A DNA stretch of 64,000 nt from Deltaproteobacteria bacterium (GTDB lineage Bacteria; Acidobacteriota; Thermoanaerobaculia; Multivoradales; JAHZIX01), in NCBI GenBank assembly GCA_022601195.1, contig JAHZIX010000050.1, positions 124,001-188,000 on the forward strand. The letters are read 5' to 3'. The first letter of the stretch is position 1; every line of letters begins with the position of its first letter. The position numbers were made by a program, and so were the translations under genes. This document shows positions 7,862 through 16,400 of this stretch, piece by piece. The notes beneath the pieces were generated by a model. It made no database searches and was not told the origin of the DNA. It worked only from the letters and a program-made list of their open reading frames with translations.

Positions 7862-9102
7862 TGCCGACCAGGGGCCTCCTGGTGGCCCTCCTCCTAGCTC
7901 TGGCACTCCCCGCCACCCTAGGAGCTGCGGGCTCGAGCCACGAACCAGGACCTCTGCGGAAGGCCGAAATCTTCTCGGCGATTCCCCAGCTCCTGGAAGT
8001 CGAAGCCCGCCTCGAGCCTGGCGAGAAGATCGAAGTGTTTCTGCTCAGCACCGTCAGAAACTCGCAGGGAGATCTCCGATTTCGCGAGGAGCACCTTTCC
8101 TTGGGCTCCACTAGGCCCCCGGGCCAAAGTAAGGGGTCCCCGGGCCAAGGTAAGGGCTTGCTGACTCCGGATGCCTGGCCTGGAGGAGTCGTCGAGTGGT
8201 TTTCCTACGGCGACCTGCCGTCTATCCCCGGGCCACAAGCGGCAAGAGAGGCGCAAACCGCCTATGGCCTTTGGGCCCCCATGGCGCCCCAGCTCGAACA
8301 CCGCTACCGCGGCGAGCTCACGGGAGAGATCGATTCGACGATCATTCCTCTCTCCGACGGTCGGAACGAAGCTTTTTTTGCCCCCCTTCCGGGCTTCCCG
8401 AATCCCTTTGACTGCACTACCGCAGAAATCGTTGGCATGGCCTTGTATCGCACTTCCGGCACCCACATGGTGGAAGATCGCCAGCTCGAGACCATCCAAG
8501 AATCCGTTTTCTGGATCCGCCCCGGCGTTGACGAATGCGCCCCACCCTTTCTGTTCCAGACTCTCTTCGCCCACGAGGTCGGCCACACCTATGGCCTGCG
8601 CCATTCCTGCGGTGAGACGGACCTCCCCCCGTGCCAGCCGGGAACCAGTGCTTTCGACGCCGTCATGAACCCGTCGATCTTCGGCACCGCTCTTCCTCGA
8701 GCGGCCGATCGCGACCAAATGGAATTTCGCTACGGCGTCAGCTCCGCTTTGCCCTACTGCCCAGCAGCCATCACCTTTCAAGAGGTTCCCCTAGAAGTCT
8801 CGGTGGCCTGGCAACGACAAGACGGCACCACTGGCTGCGCCGCCGCCGTCGACAGCGAGCTACCCAACAACTCCGCCAACCTATATTTTTTTCAACCGGA
8901 CAACTGGGAGCTGACCCTCAAGGGCCTGGACGGTTGTTCCAATAACCAGCACTCGTGGCTCTTCCTATCGGGGCTCACCAACCTAGCCACCGAGATCACC
9001 GTCCGAGACACCGAGCGCAACACCTTCAAGAAATACACCAGCTCTCTGGGAGAACCCTTCCCGCCCATCCTGGATACCACCGCTTTCCGCAACTGCCCTT
9101 GA
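7861..9102 (+). CDS. Secreted metzincin-type zinc metalloprotease
   Basis: A 413-residue protein. The ATG overlaps the upstream stop (TGATG), with GGAG ten bases before. There is a signal peptide to about residue 22 (ATLGAAG). The zinc site is HEVGHTYGLRH at residues 238-248, the metzincin form HExxHxxGxxH, followed by a candidate Met-turn (AVMNPS) about 20-25 residues later. An N-terminal ~200-residue region and a C-terminal ~110-residue beta-rich region have no recognised domain. A 21-bp direct repeat near 8116-8156 encodes PGQSKGS/PGQGKGL. The last 108 bases (8995-9102) are present again, unchanged, at 12121-12228. Coupling to the thioredoxin gene suggests co-export, perhaps with disulfide maturation of this Cys-containing enzyme (inference). 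Substrate unknown. Confidence 0.88.
   Translation: MPTRGLLVALLLALALPATLGAAGSSHEPGPLRKAEIFSAIPQLLEVEARLEPGEKIEVFLLSTVRNSQGDLRFREEHLSLGSTRPPGQSKGSPGQGKGLLTPDAWPGGVVEWFSYGDLPSIPGPQAAREAQTAYGLWAPMAPQLEHRYRGELTGEIDSTIIPLSDGRNEAFFAPLPGFPNPFDCTTAEIVGMALYRTSGTHMVEDRQLETIQESVFWIRPGVDECAPPFLFQTLFAHEVGHTYGLRHSCGETDLPPCQPGTSAFDAVMNPSIFGTALPRAADRDQMEFRYGVSSALPYCPAAITFQEVPLEVSVAWQRQDGTTGCAAAVDSELPNNSANLYFFQPDNWELTLKGLDGCSNNQHSWLFLSGLTNLATEITVRDTERNTFKKYTSSLGEPFPPILDTTAFRNCP
8995..9102 (+). repeat. 108-bp direct repeat, copy 1 (3' end of the metzincin gene)
   Basis: These bases encode the last 35 residues and stop codon of the metalloprotease. They recur base for base at 12121-12228 in the same orientation. 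Identity starts at ATCACCGTCC and ends exactly at the TGA; flanks differ on both sides apart from a few weakly similar bases upstream (CTAGCCACCGAG against CTAGCTATCGAA). Confidence 0.97.
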
Positions 9103-9181
9103 TCTTCCCAAAAGGTTGGGGAGGATGCACTCCATACCACCCTGAACGACGTGCCCGGTTCGGGCCAGAGTCAACGTTGAA

Positions 9182-10603
9182 CTAGGAAGCCTTAGATTTG
9201 GCCTTCTTGGACTTCGGTGCGACAAGTACGAAGACCAGGGCCGAACCGATCAAGGCGACGACCACTTGCACGACGACAAGCTGCCCTATCCAAGCCTGGC
9301 TATTCTCAGCTGAAAAATTGAATAGAAGAATAAATAGATTGAGGGCAGATACGCTGCCCATCGGAAGTGCCATTTGACGGCTCCATTGCCTACGACGCGC
9401 TTGTAGAATCTTGCCCCGCCCCATGGGCAGACGTAAAACCAACAGATCCCTACGACGAAAAGAGTCCAACAGCTCCTTAGTCTTTTGGATCATATAAATA
9501 GTCGCGAGTACACTGAGCACGATGGCCGCGAAGAGAATCCAGAAGGGAGCTCCAAGGCTTTGAGCCCGTTGCAAGTCTTCCCCGAGCTCTCCTCGGATAG
9601 GGCTGTAACTCGTACAGAACTCAATAAAGCGATAGAGTCCGAGTCCCACAGACAAGAGGCCCCAGCCTAGATAAAGAGCTGCTGGCCTGTAGTCAAAGGT
9701 GGTGCCCGGACCGCAGCTTCGATGGATCTCTCGTAGAATCCATTGAGAACGGAGGTTCGACCCAGACCACGCGACAGCTATTGACAACCACAGCACAAGC
9801 AGGAGCGACTTGCCCCCCCATAGGGCCTCAATGTGTACGTAGGCGATTAGAGCCGAATATCTTGGCCACCACCAGAACCTGCCTGATTGCGCTGCATTGA
9901 GACCCAGGGCACTGACTTGAGCCACTTGTTTTGCCCACCGCCACGAAATGGCCGCTGAGACACAACAGAAAACCATCACGACGCCTTCAAGAAGGTTGGG
10001 TGACGGCCATTGCGCTTCGACGAGACGCAGGAGCCCAAAGAGAGAAAAAAGACCGTAGGTCCACAAGTTGATTACATGTTCAGGGTCTTGAGACCGCTTT
10101 GTGAAAGCCCCTATTAGAGATGTAACTGCGACCAGCGTGGCGGAGAAGACCCCAGTGGCAGCCAGAGCCCAAGGCAAGATGAGTTTGGCTGGTAAGCCCA
10201 ATGTCAATATGAACGAGACGATGAGCCACAGCGGTAGACCGAACATAAGGGCCAGAGATATTCTCGCTCGCAAGACCTCCACTGCCTCGACAGGCATTCG
10301 GTCCAACAAAGCTTCTGTCTGCTTTCTACCGGTTAAGCTAACCCAGCCTAGAGCCATTCCCATGAGAACCGGAATCACTGCAATCCTCAGAAGACTCCAA
10401 ATCCAGTTCGGCCTCGAGAGATCCATTAACCAGATCTCCTGAAAAAGCTCTCGAAGCAAGACCCCCAGAAAGATCGAAAGCACAACGCTTGCCAATATGG
10501 GGCCACGGGCACGGTTCCAAAACTGATTTCTCAGAATCTGATCTTCCCGGCGCCGAGACGTCACCTGTCGTGCCGTAGTTTGAACTATTCCTTTCGACAC
10601 CAC
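9182..10603 (-). CDS. ABC transporter permease (ABC-2-like)
   Basis: A 473-residue integral membrane protein with roughly ten hydrophobic segments, for example ILASVVLSIFLGVLL near residue 37, then pairs across the middle and QLVVVQVVVALIGSALVFVLV at the end. The start is the GTG at 10603, immediately after the ATPase stop (TGAGTGGTG); a second GTG follows directly. Its own family is not certain from sequence. Position after an ATPase with no gap and behind a YtrA-type regulator marks it as the membrane subunit of an ABC exporter, of the kind associated with peptide antibiotics or cell-envelope stress. This gene is visibly AT-richer than its neighbours, supporting recent acquisition together with the flanking repeats. 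Confidence 0.82.
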   Translation of the reverse strand: MVSKGIVQTTARQVTSRRREDQILRNQFWNRARGPILASVVLSIFLGVLLRELFQEIWLMDLSRPNWIWSLLRIAVIPVLMGMALGWVSLTGRKQTEALLDRMPVEAVEVLRARISLALMFGLPLWLIVSFILTLGLPAKLILPWALAATGVFSATLVAVTSLIGAFTKRSQDPEHVINLWTYGLFSLFGLLRLVEAQWPSPNLLEGVVMVFCCVSAAISWRWAKQVAQVSALGLNAAQSGRFWWWPRYSALIAYVHIEALWGGKSLLLVLWLSIAVAWSGSNLRSQWILREIHRSCGPGTTFDYRPAALYLGWGLLSVGLGLYRFIEFCTSYSPIRGELGEDLQRAQSLGAPFWILFAAIVLSVLATIYMIQKTKELLDSFRRRDLLVLRLPMGRGKILQARRRQWSRQMALPMGSVSALNLFILLFNFSAENSQAWIGQLVVVQVVVALIGSALVFVLVAPKSKKAKSKAS

Positions 10604-11512
10604 TCAGCTCCGCATCAGGTCGACGAAGATCGAGTCGAGATTCGACTCTCCAACTTCCACAACCTCGCCTCCGGAGGCTTTGAGGCGCTGTTTCACCACC
10701 TCAACCTCACCCGAATCGTCATTCCACATAGCCAGATATAAGGTGTTACCGACGCGATACTGGCTCAGTACATCCGGAAGCTCTACCTCCTCCGCATGCT
10801 CAGGCATGGTCACTTCCAGGCGTACCAACTTTTCTTTCAAATCGTCGAGAGGCGCCGCCAACAACTGCCTCCCCTCTTCGAGGACAATCACATAGTCCAC
10901 CAAACGTTCGATATCATTCAGCAAATGTGAGGACAAAACGACGGTCCGGTTTCCGATCGACATATATTCCACCACCGCTTCGGCGAAGTCGCGACGCACG
11001 ATCGCGTCGAGTCCCGCCGTCGGCTCATCGAGTAGCAACAGCTCTGGTTCGGGAGCCAAGGTGATCGCCAGGGCCAGGCGCTGCCGCATTCCGACAGATA
11101 GGAATTCGACCTCCAGATCGGCCAGGTCAACCAAATTAAAGCGTGTCAATTGGCGCTGAAATTCAGTTTCATTCCAATGGTCGCCGTAGAGTGGCCGAAT
11201 AAAGTCGATCGTCTGTTGGACCGTCATCGCCGGGTCGTAGTCGGATTCTTGAGGCATATAGCCTACCCGCAGCCGAATCTCGACAGCGTCTCGAAGAGGA
11301 TCCAAGCCCAACACACGACTGGAACCTTGGCGTGGATACAGCATGCCGATCAACAAGCGAAATAAGGTCGTCTTACCGCAGCCGTTGGAACCCAACAGGC
11401 CACAGATCGCCCCCCGAGGCACCTCCATTGATAGATCCCTCAACACGTCCAGAGAGCCGAACCTGTGGCTCAGGGCCTCTGTCTGGATGGCCGGTTCATC
11501 GATCTGTTGCAT
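10604..11512 (-). CDS. ABC transporter ATP-binding protein
   Basis: A 302-residue ATPase. Walker A is GLLGSNGCGKTT, the Q-loop MPQES, the signature LSVGMRQRL (C-motif with V for G), Walker B LLLLDEPTAGLD, and the H-loop lies in SSHLL. The C-terminal ~80 residues form the small regulatory extension common in drug and bacteriocin exporters of the CcmA/YtrB type. It starts at ATG 11512, overlapping the regulator gene by 17 bp, and is followed without a gap by the permease. The three genes therefore form one operon: regulator, ATPase, permease. It provides ATP hydrolysis for an exporter at the inner membrane. The substrate is not identifiable. Confidence 0.95.
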   Translation of the reverse strand: MQQIDEPAIQTEALSHRFGSLDVLRDLSMEVPRGAICGLLGSNGCGKTTLFRLLIGMLYPRQGSSRVLGLDPLRDAVEIRLRVGYMPQESDYDPAMTVQQTIDFIRPLYGDHWNETEFQRQLTRFNLVDLADLEVEFLSVGMRQRLALAITLAPEPELLLLDEPTAGLDAIVRRDFAEAVVEYMSIGNRTVVLSSHLLNDIERLVDYVIVLEEGRQLLAAPLDDLKEKLVRLEVTMPEHAEEVELPDVLSQYRVGNTLYLAMWNDDSGEVEVVKQRLKASGGEVVEVGESNLDSIFVDLMRS

Positions 11513-11924
11513 CGTCCCTTTCCTCCGTCCTTGAAGACTCCGTCATGGCAAACTCGTCAGCTCGTTGTTGCAGCTCGGCGATCACTTCATCGACATCGAT
11601 CTCGGCTTTCCATGCCGCGATCAGGAGCTCTTCAATGGGTTGTCGTAACACGGCGCGGCGCTCCTCCTTTGATAAGTCCTTTTGACGTGAGGAGACAAAG
11701 ACACCCCGCCCTTGCTGCCGGGTGACCACCCCCTGTCGTTCCAACTCGCTGTAGGCCCGGCCTACGGTGTTGGGGTTGATCCGCAAATTCATCGCCAGCT
11801 CTCGCACCGATGGCAGGCGGTCCCCCGGAGAAAACTCTCCAGCCACTAGCGAGCGTTCGATCTGCTCCGTTAGCTGACGGTAGATAGGGACTTTGCTGCC
11901 TGGGTCAAGGTGAAACCGCATCAT
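11496..11924 (-). CDS. GntR-family (YtrA subfamily) transcriptional regulator
   Basis: A 142-residue protein with an N-terminal winged helix: IYRQLTEQIERSLVAGEFSPG, then LPSVRELA and NPNTVGRAY in the recognition region. A short C-terminal helical part replaces a large effector domain, which is the YtrA subfamily layout. Such regulators normally repress their own operon with an ABC transporter and respond to envelope-active compounds. Start is ATG 11924 or the adjacent ATG 11921; a TTG at 11927 also exists. The inverted repeat CAACTGT/ACAGTTG overlaps the start region and is a natural autoregulatory site. It overlaps the ATPase gene by 17 bp. Confidence 0.93.
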   Translation of the reverse strand: MMRFHLDPGSKVPIYRQLTEQIERSLVAGEFSPGDRLPSVRELAMNLRINPNTVGRAYSELERQGVVTRQQGRGVFVSSRQKDLSKEERRAVLRQPIEELLIAAWKAEIDVDEVIAELQQRADEFAMTESSRTEERDDATDR

Positions 11925-11953
11925 CAACTGTATTAAGACACATGAAACAGTTG
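11925..11953 (-). promoter_or_regulatory. Candidate operator/promoter of the GntR-ABC operon
   Basis: CAACTGT (11925-11931) and ACAGTTG (11947-11953) form a perfect 7-bp inverted repeat with a 15-bp spacer, directly at the regulator's start codon. On the minus strand a TAATAC hexamer lies inside it, only five bases before the ATG. If that is the -10 element the mRNA would be nearly leaderless. The repeat fits a dimeric GntR site; function is inferred. Confidence 0.5.
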
Positions 11954-12120
11954 ATCGTCAAGAGCCTAGCCGAACTTCTCACCGACTCCGTCGCGCCCAG
12001 CTTCGTTGCTCCTCCTCGCCATGGCTACGGCCATGACTGTGTCGGTGCGCCTCCCTCGATCCCGCGGACCGTCGCTCTCAATGTTCAAGAGACTTCCAGC
12101 ACAGGGCACTAGCTATCGAA
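11954..12120. other. Gene-free stretch between the ABC operon and repeat copy 2
   Basis: No gene or recognisable site. The bases upstream of repeat copy 2 do not continue the protease gene, so copy 2 is only a 3' fragment. Together with copy 2 and 12229-12321 this makes about 400 bp of non-coding DNA before the DUF6624 gene. Confidence 0.5.
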
Positions 12121-12228
12121 ATCACCGTCCGAGACACCGAGCGCAACACCTTCAAGAAATACACCAGCTCTCTGGGAGAACCCTTCCCGCCCATCCTGGA
12201 TACCACCGCTTTCCGCAACTGCCCTTGA
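12121..12228 (+). repeat. 108-bp direct repeat, copy 2 (orphan 3' end of the metzincin gene)
   Basis: Perfect duplicate of 8995-9102, including the stop codon. It has no attached gene: upstream sequence is unrelated. It lies 3,126 bp from copy 1 in the same orientation, so the two copies bracket the GntR-ABC operon. Zero mismatches over 108 bp suggest recent origin or gene conversion. Confidence 0.97.
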
Positions 12229-12321
12229 ATTCTTCCGGGGCCCATCGGCGCCGCCCTGACCAACGTTTCCCCTTCGGCCCTCGTATCCTCTTCTGACGAC
12301 CTAATAATCAGGAGAGGCATC

Positions 12322-13365
12322 ATGACATCACCTCCGTTTCTAGCCCCGTCCGCCGCCGCGACCCTTCTGGTGGCGATGCTCGGATTCACCTTAGCCTGTA
12401 CCTCGGAGACCCCTACTCCATCAAAAGACATGGAACCGTCGGCGCAGGAAATCGAGCTCCCATTGGGAATTTGGCAACGAATCCCTGGGGAGGGCACGGA
12501 GAGCGCACCGGACTGGGAGACCGTCCTCGCGATCTTCCCTGATGAACTCATCTGGGCGTCACCACAGAAGGTTCATCGAGTCAGCCCCATTATTGAGCTC
12601 GGAGAAACCTTCATCCTGGCCAGCTCTTGGGGAGATCGGCTGCATATAAAAACTGAGCTAAAGGAGGACCGCACTTTGCAGCTCTCCTGGACCTCGACGG
12701 TGACTCCCTTTCAATTGGAAGCGAACGAAAAGAATTACCGATACCGAAGACTGAACCGAAGGCCGGCTTGCCTCGATACCGATCCCCTCCCCATACCTAC
12801 TCCCACCGCTTTGGAACCGCTGCAGCTAAGCAACCTCCAACAGGAGCTACTGGCACGAGGTGAGCGAGACCAAGAGGTCCGGGCCTTCGCTCAATCCGAC
12901 CAACCAATAACCCCTGAGCACCTGGCAGAAATGCGCCAGGTCGACCAGGACAACACCTCCTGGATCAAAGAGGTGATTTCTCGAGTCGGCTGGATCGACT
13001 CGGAGCGATTCGGAAAGGAAGCTTCCAGCAAAGCGTTTCTATTGGTACAACACAGTGGCGACCTGCCCCTCATGCAGGGGGTGCTCCCACTGATTCTTCT
13101 CGACGTGGAGGCGGGGCGCCAAAGCGGCCAATACTACGCCCTACTCTACGACCGGACCGAGCTGAACCTCGGCCGCTTGCAGCGCTATGGCAGCCAATTG
13201 AGCTGGAACCAAGACGGGCCTTACGTCGCTCCTTTGGAAGATCCCAGCAAGGTCGATGAGCGGCGCGCTGCCCTTGGAATGTCTACCCTGGTCGACTACG
13301 TCAGCTTTGCAGCCTCACAAGGGAGCGACGGCAACACCATGCCCCCAGTCCTCAGCCACTTCTAG
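12322..13365 (+). CDS. Lipoprotein with C-terminal DUF6624-type domain
   Basis: A 347-residue protein. The ATG at 12322 follows CAGGAGAGGCATC, a good site. The N-terminus ends in a lipobox (GFTLAC, Cys at ~26), so the protein is membrane-anchored. Residues ~45-140 are a beta-rich region resembling a lipocalin-like or META-type module but not identified. Residues ~175-335 match the DUF6624 pattern as I know it: VDQDNTSWIKEVISRVGW, then LLVQHSGDLPLMQ, then RLQRYGSQLSW and PLEDPSKVDERRAALGM. No biochemical role is known for that domain. It is followed after ~10 bp by the inverted repeat that also ends the convergent cytochrome gene. Confidence 0.85.
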   Translation: MTSPPFLAPSAAATLLVAMLGFTLACTSETPTPSKDMEPSAQEIELPLGIWQRIPGEGTESAPDWETVLAIFPDELIWASPQKVHRVSPIIELGETFILASSWGDRLHIKTELKEDRTLQLSWTSTVTPFQLEANEKNYRYRRLNRRPACLDTDPLPIPTPTALEPLQLSNLQQELLARGERDQEVRAFAQSDQPITPEHLAEMRQVDQDNTSWIKEVISRVGWIDSERFGKEASSKAFLLVQHSGDLPLMQGVLPLILLDVEAGRQSGQYYALLYDRTELNLGRLQRYGSQLSWNQDGPYVAPLEDPSKVDERRAALGMSTLVDYVSFAASQGSDGNTMPPVLSHF

Positions 13366-13375
13366 AAAATTCAGG

Positions 13376-13438
13376 CAAAAAGGCCCTGACTCGAAGAGGG
13401 CGCCGCCCCTGCGACGAGACGCCTCCGAATCAGGGCCT
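13376..13438 (-). terminator. Rho-independent-type terminator between convergent genes
   Basis: AGGCCCTGA (13381-13389) pairs with TCAGGGCCT (13430-13438), a perfect 9-bp stem closing a ~40-base internal region that contains its own GGGC/GCCC pairing. On the minus strand the stem is followed by a TTTTT run, so it fits termination of the cytochrome gene ending at 13469. On the plus strand it has no T-run but lies just after the DUF6624 stop and may act both ways. Confidence 0.7.
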
Positions 13439-13468
13439 ATCTAGAAAGAGCTTCCAGTGAAGCTATCC

Positions 13469-16400
13469 CTATTGCACGAAGATCGGCTGCCAACCTCCGG
13501 AGCCCAAGGTACCGTCCGCGTTGACCACCTGAATGAAATGGAAATTCCAATTCAAGGGGTCGAAGAAGGCGGGAGGTGGTGGCTCGGAAATGGTATTGAA
13601 CCAATCATTGAAAGTCGCCGCGACACCCGGAGCGGCGCCGCCACCGAGCATCATGGCATAGTAGAAGAACGGCTCTAACTCCACTGCTGTCTGCCAAACC
13701 GGTAAGTTGCCGTTGGTGGGATCCCTCTCGGTGGTTGGGTAGAGGGGAATCGCCAGATCGATGGTGTTGATCTGGTCCTGTGGACCATTGGGATTGGGAG
13801 GTCCCAGGACATCGTTGGGAATGAACACGTGGAGCTCCGCACCATGGCGAATGTTGTTCCCGGAGACCCGGAACCGTCGTGGCGAATCGTGGCGCAGTGG
13901 TGTTCCAGGGAGACCCAAACCGAAGCCATTCTGGGGCACCGCATTCTGGATCAAACCATGCTGAAACACCTTGAGGATATGTGGAAATATCGCCTGGGGC
14001 TGTGATGGATTGAAGGGCGGGTTGGTGTAGGGCCAGGTGAAGTTATTCCAGTTGGCCGTGAGCGTCTGCACTCGCTGATAGGAAGTATCCGGAACCATCG
14101 GCAGTAGGCTCAGACTGGCGGGGGCGACCCCTGGAATGGGTACAGTCGTACCCCGGATGCCAGCGATGCGTCGCTCGTCCCCCAAGGGAACGGACTGAAA
14201 CACCAACTGATCTCCCGGATTCGTCACCAGACCCAACAAGCCGGCGCGAGTGATGGAAAAACCCGTGAAGGGTTCCAACCAGTAGACCGGAGGAAGCTGA
14301 GTCGGGTCGTACCACAGGCCCGCCTGAAAACCGGAAATATTCACTTGCACCGCAACCCCTGCGTTGGCGATATCCGCCTGCGCCTCCATACACAAAATGG
14401 CATTGAAGGAGGCAGAAGCCGGGTTAGCGCAGTCGAGGGGAGGGGTAAAGTTCAGCGCATTGGCCACGTTACCGGGATTGACGGTCTGAGGCACACCGAT
14501 CATGGGACCGACTCCCCAATCCATCTCGTGGACGAATTGGTTGAGGTCCGTCAGCTCGGTGGCGGTGAAAAAGGGAGTGAACACCAAATTGAAGGCGTTG
14601 ATGCTCGCACTACCACCGGTGTGACTGAGGCCTTCCAGCCCCGTCCTGATCGGTGAGACTCCGAAAGCCGTCTTATCCAAAACAGCTTGCTTCTGAATCA
14701 AGCCGCGCAGCGCTGCGGTCTCCAAGGCCACCACGTCGGAACTGGGTCCCGTGGGACCGAGTTTATTGTTGGCGAGAAATTCCGTAGCGCGGTTGTTGCT
14801 GCCCTCTGGTAGCGAGTGACAGTGAACACAGCTGCGGTTCGCTTCGAGCTCAGGAAAGCAGTTCACGCTCAAGCAGAGAGGTCGGACATGAAACATCTCC
14901 AAGCCCGACTGAGCCAAGGTCGACGGGTTTCCCCCGGTGCCCACGGTACCGCTGTACACCCTGTCCTTGGGTTGTTCGGGGTTCGGTGGGTAGTGAATCG
15001 TATTGATGAACTCGTGGTAGGCGGCCATATCGGGGGGCGACAAACCTGGCCCAAGCATGAGGTTTTGAAAGCCACCATTGAAGTCAGGAAAATCGAAGCG
15101 AGTTCCCCGCCAATAATAGGGAGCATTGGAAGTAAAAAGACGGTTGGACATGTCCAACTCGAAATTCAACAACCCTTGCAGGGATTGGCTGACCATGAGT
15201 CCCTTGTCGTCAGAGAAACCATTGTTCAGGTTATCCAGCAGCTCGGTGAAGTCGAGGCCCACGGCGTTGAACATAACGATGCCATCGGCAAAGTTGAGGT
15301 TGAATGCGGATTGGGGTTGTCCAGGAGAACCTAAGTCCCAAGCGAAGCCATCCGTGCGGCCGTAGGGGTGGCAGGTAGAACAAGCTGAAAAGCCATTGCC
15401 GGATTGTTCCGCGTCGTAGAGAAAGTGCTGCCCAGCGATAATGTGCGCTGGCCGCGGATCAACGGCGAGGTCCATCTCCCCGACCACGGTTTCGGCGACG
15501 GGATCGATGATAGTGACCGATGAGTCGAAGCGGTTGAGCACGTAGAGCCGAGCTCCCGGATCTGTGGAGACTCCGCCGTTGGCGGCCTTCAGAGCCAAGG
15601 CCACCGGCCCTGCTTTGGGGCTCACCGAACCCACAATGGGGGAGATATTGATCACCCGTCGAGGCCAGTTGATAGGGGTTGCGGAGTTGGGATCGATGAC
15701 GCCGATGCGGTCGCTGGACAAAGCACTGACAAAGACCTTGCTGACCGATCCTCCGACCTCGAACAGGGCCAAGTCCGTGGGTTGAGTCAGAGCGATGGTT
15801 TTGCCCACCGAGTTGCAGGTGCCGCTTCCCGCTACGGAATTGAGGTCTCGTCTGAGAATCGTCGGATTCGCCGACGACGGATTCTGTACCCAGCTCAACA
15901 CGCTGGGAGCAAAGCCGGTGCAGGCGCCGGCGACCATGGGTTCCGGGAACAACAGCCGATTGAGAGCATCCTGGCTCACCACGAATAGGTCCCCATTGCT
16001 GGCAGCGGCCATATTGAAATTGGTGGCTCCCACCCCAGCGATGGAGCGAAACGTACTGGTCGCTAAATCGAACATCCAGATGTCGAGGTCATAGGTAGGA
16101 GTATTACCACCTTTTCCGCCCAAGATGTAGAGACCCTGGGCGTTACTAAGAGTCGTCCGGGGCTCCTTGAGGGCAAAGGTCGTATTGCCGATGACGACAC
16201 TGGCGTCGAGTCGCTCACTGAGTCCCGGAATGACCGGTGCCAGGGTGACCGCATCGCGCCAGCTAAAGGAGTCCGGGCTCATATGGGTAATGACCACCGT
16301 CGGCGTCCCCTGGTTGTCGAAAAATGACACGTCCAGAGGCTCGTCTCCAACAAATGTCGTTTGCTCCAATTGAGCGCTCAGAGAGCCTGGTCCATTCGGC

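Noticed and set aside
9152..9164. GCCCG-GTT-CGGGC as a terminator after the metzincin gene
   Set aside because: Stem of five pairs and no T-run on either strand; too weak.
12006..12296. 96-codon plus-strand frame over the repeat copy 2
   Set aside because: It reads the duplicated 108 bp in a different frame from the protease; no ribosome site or domain.
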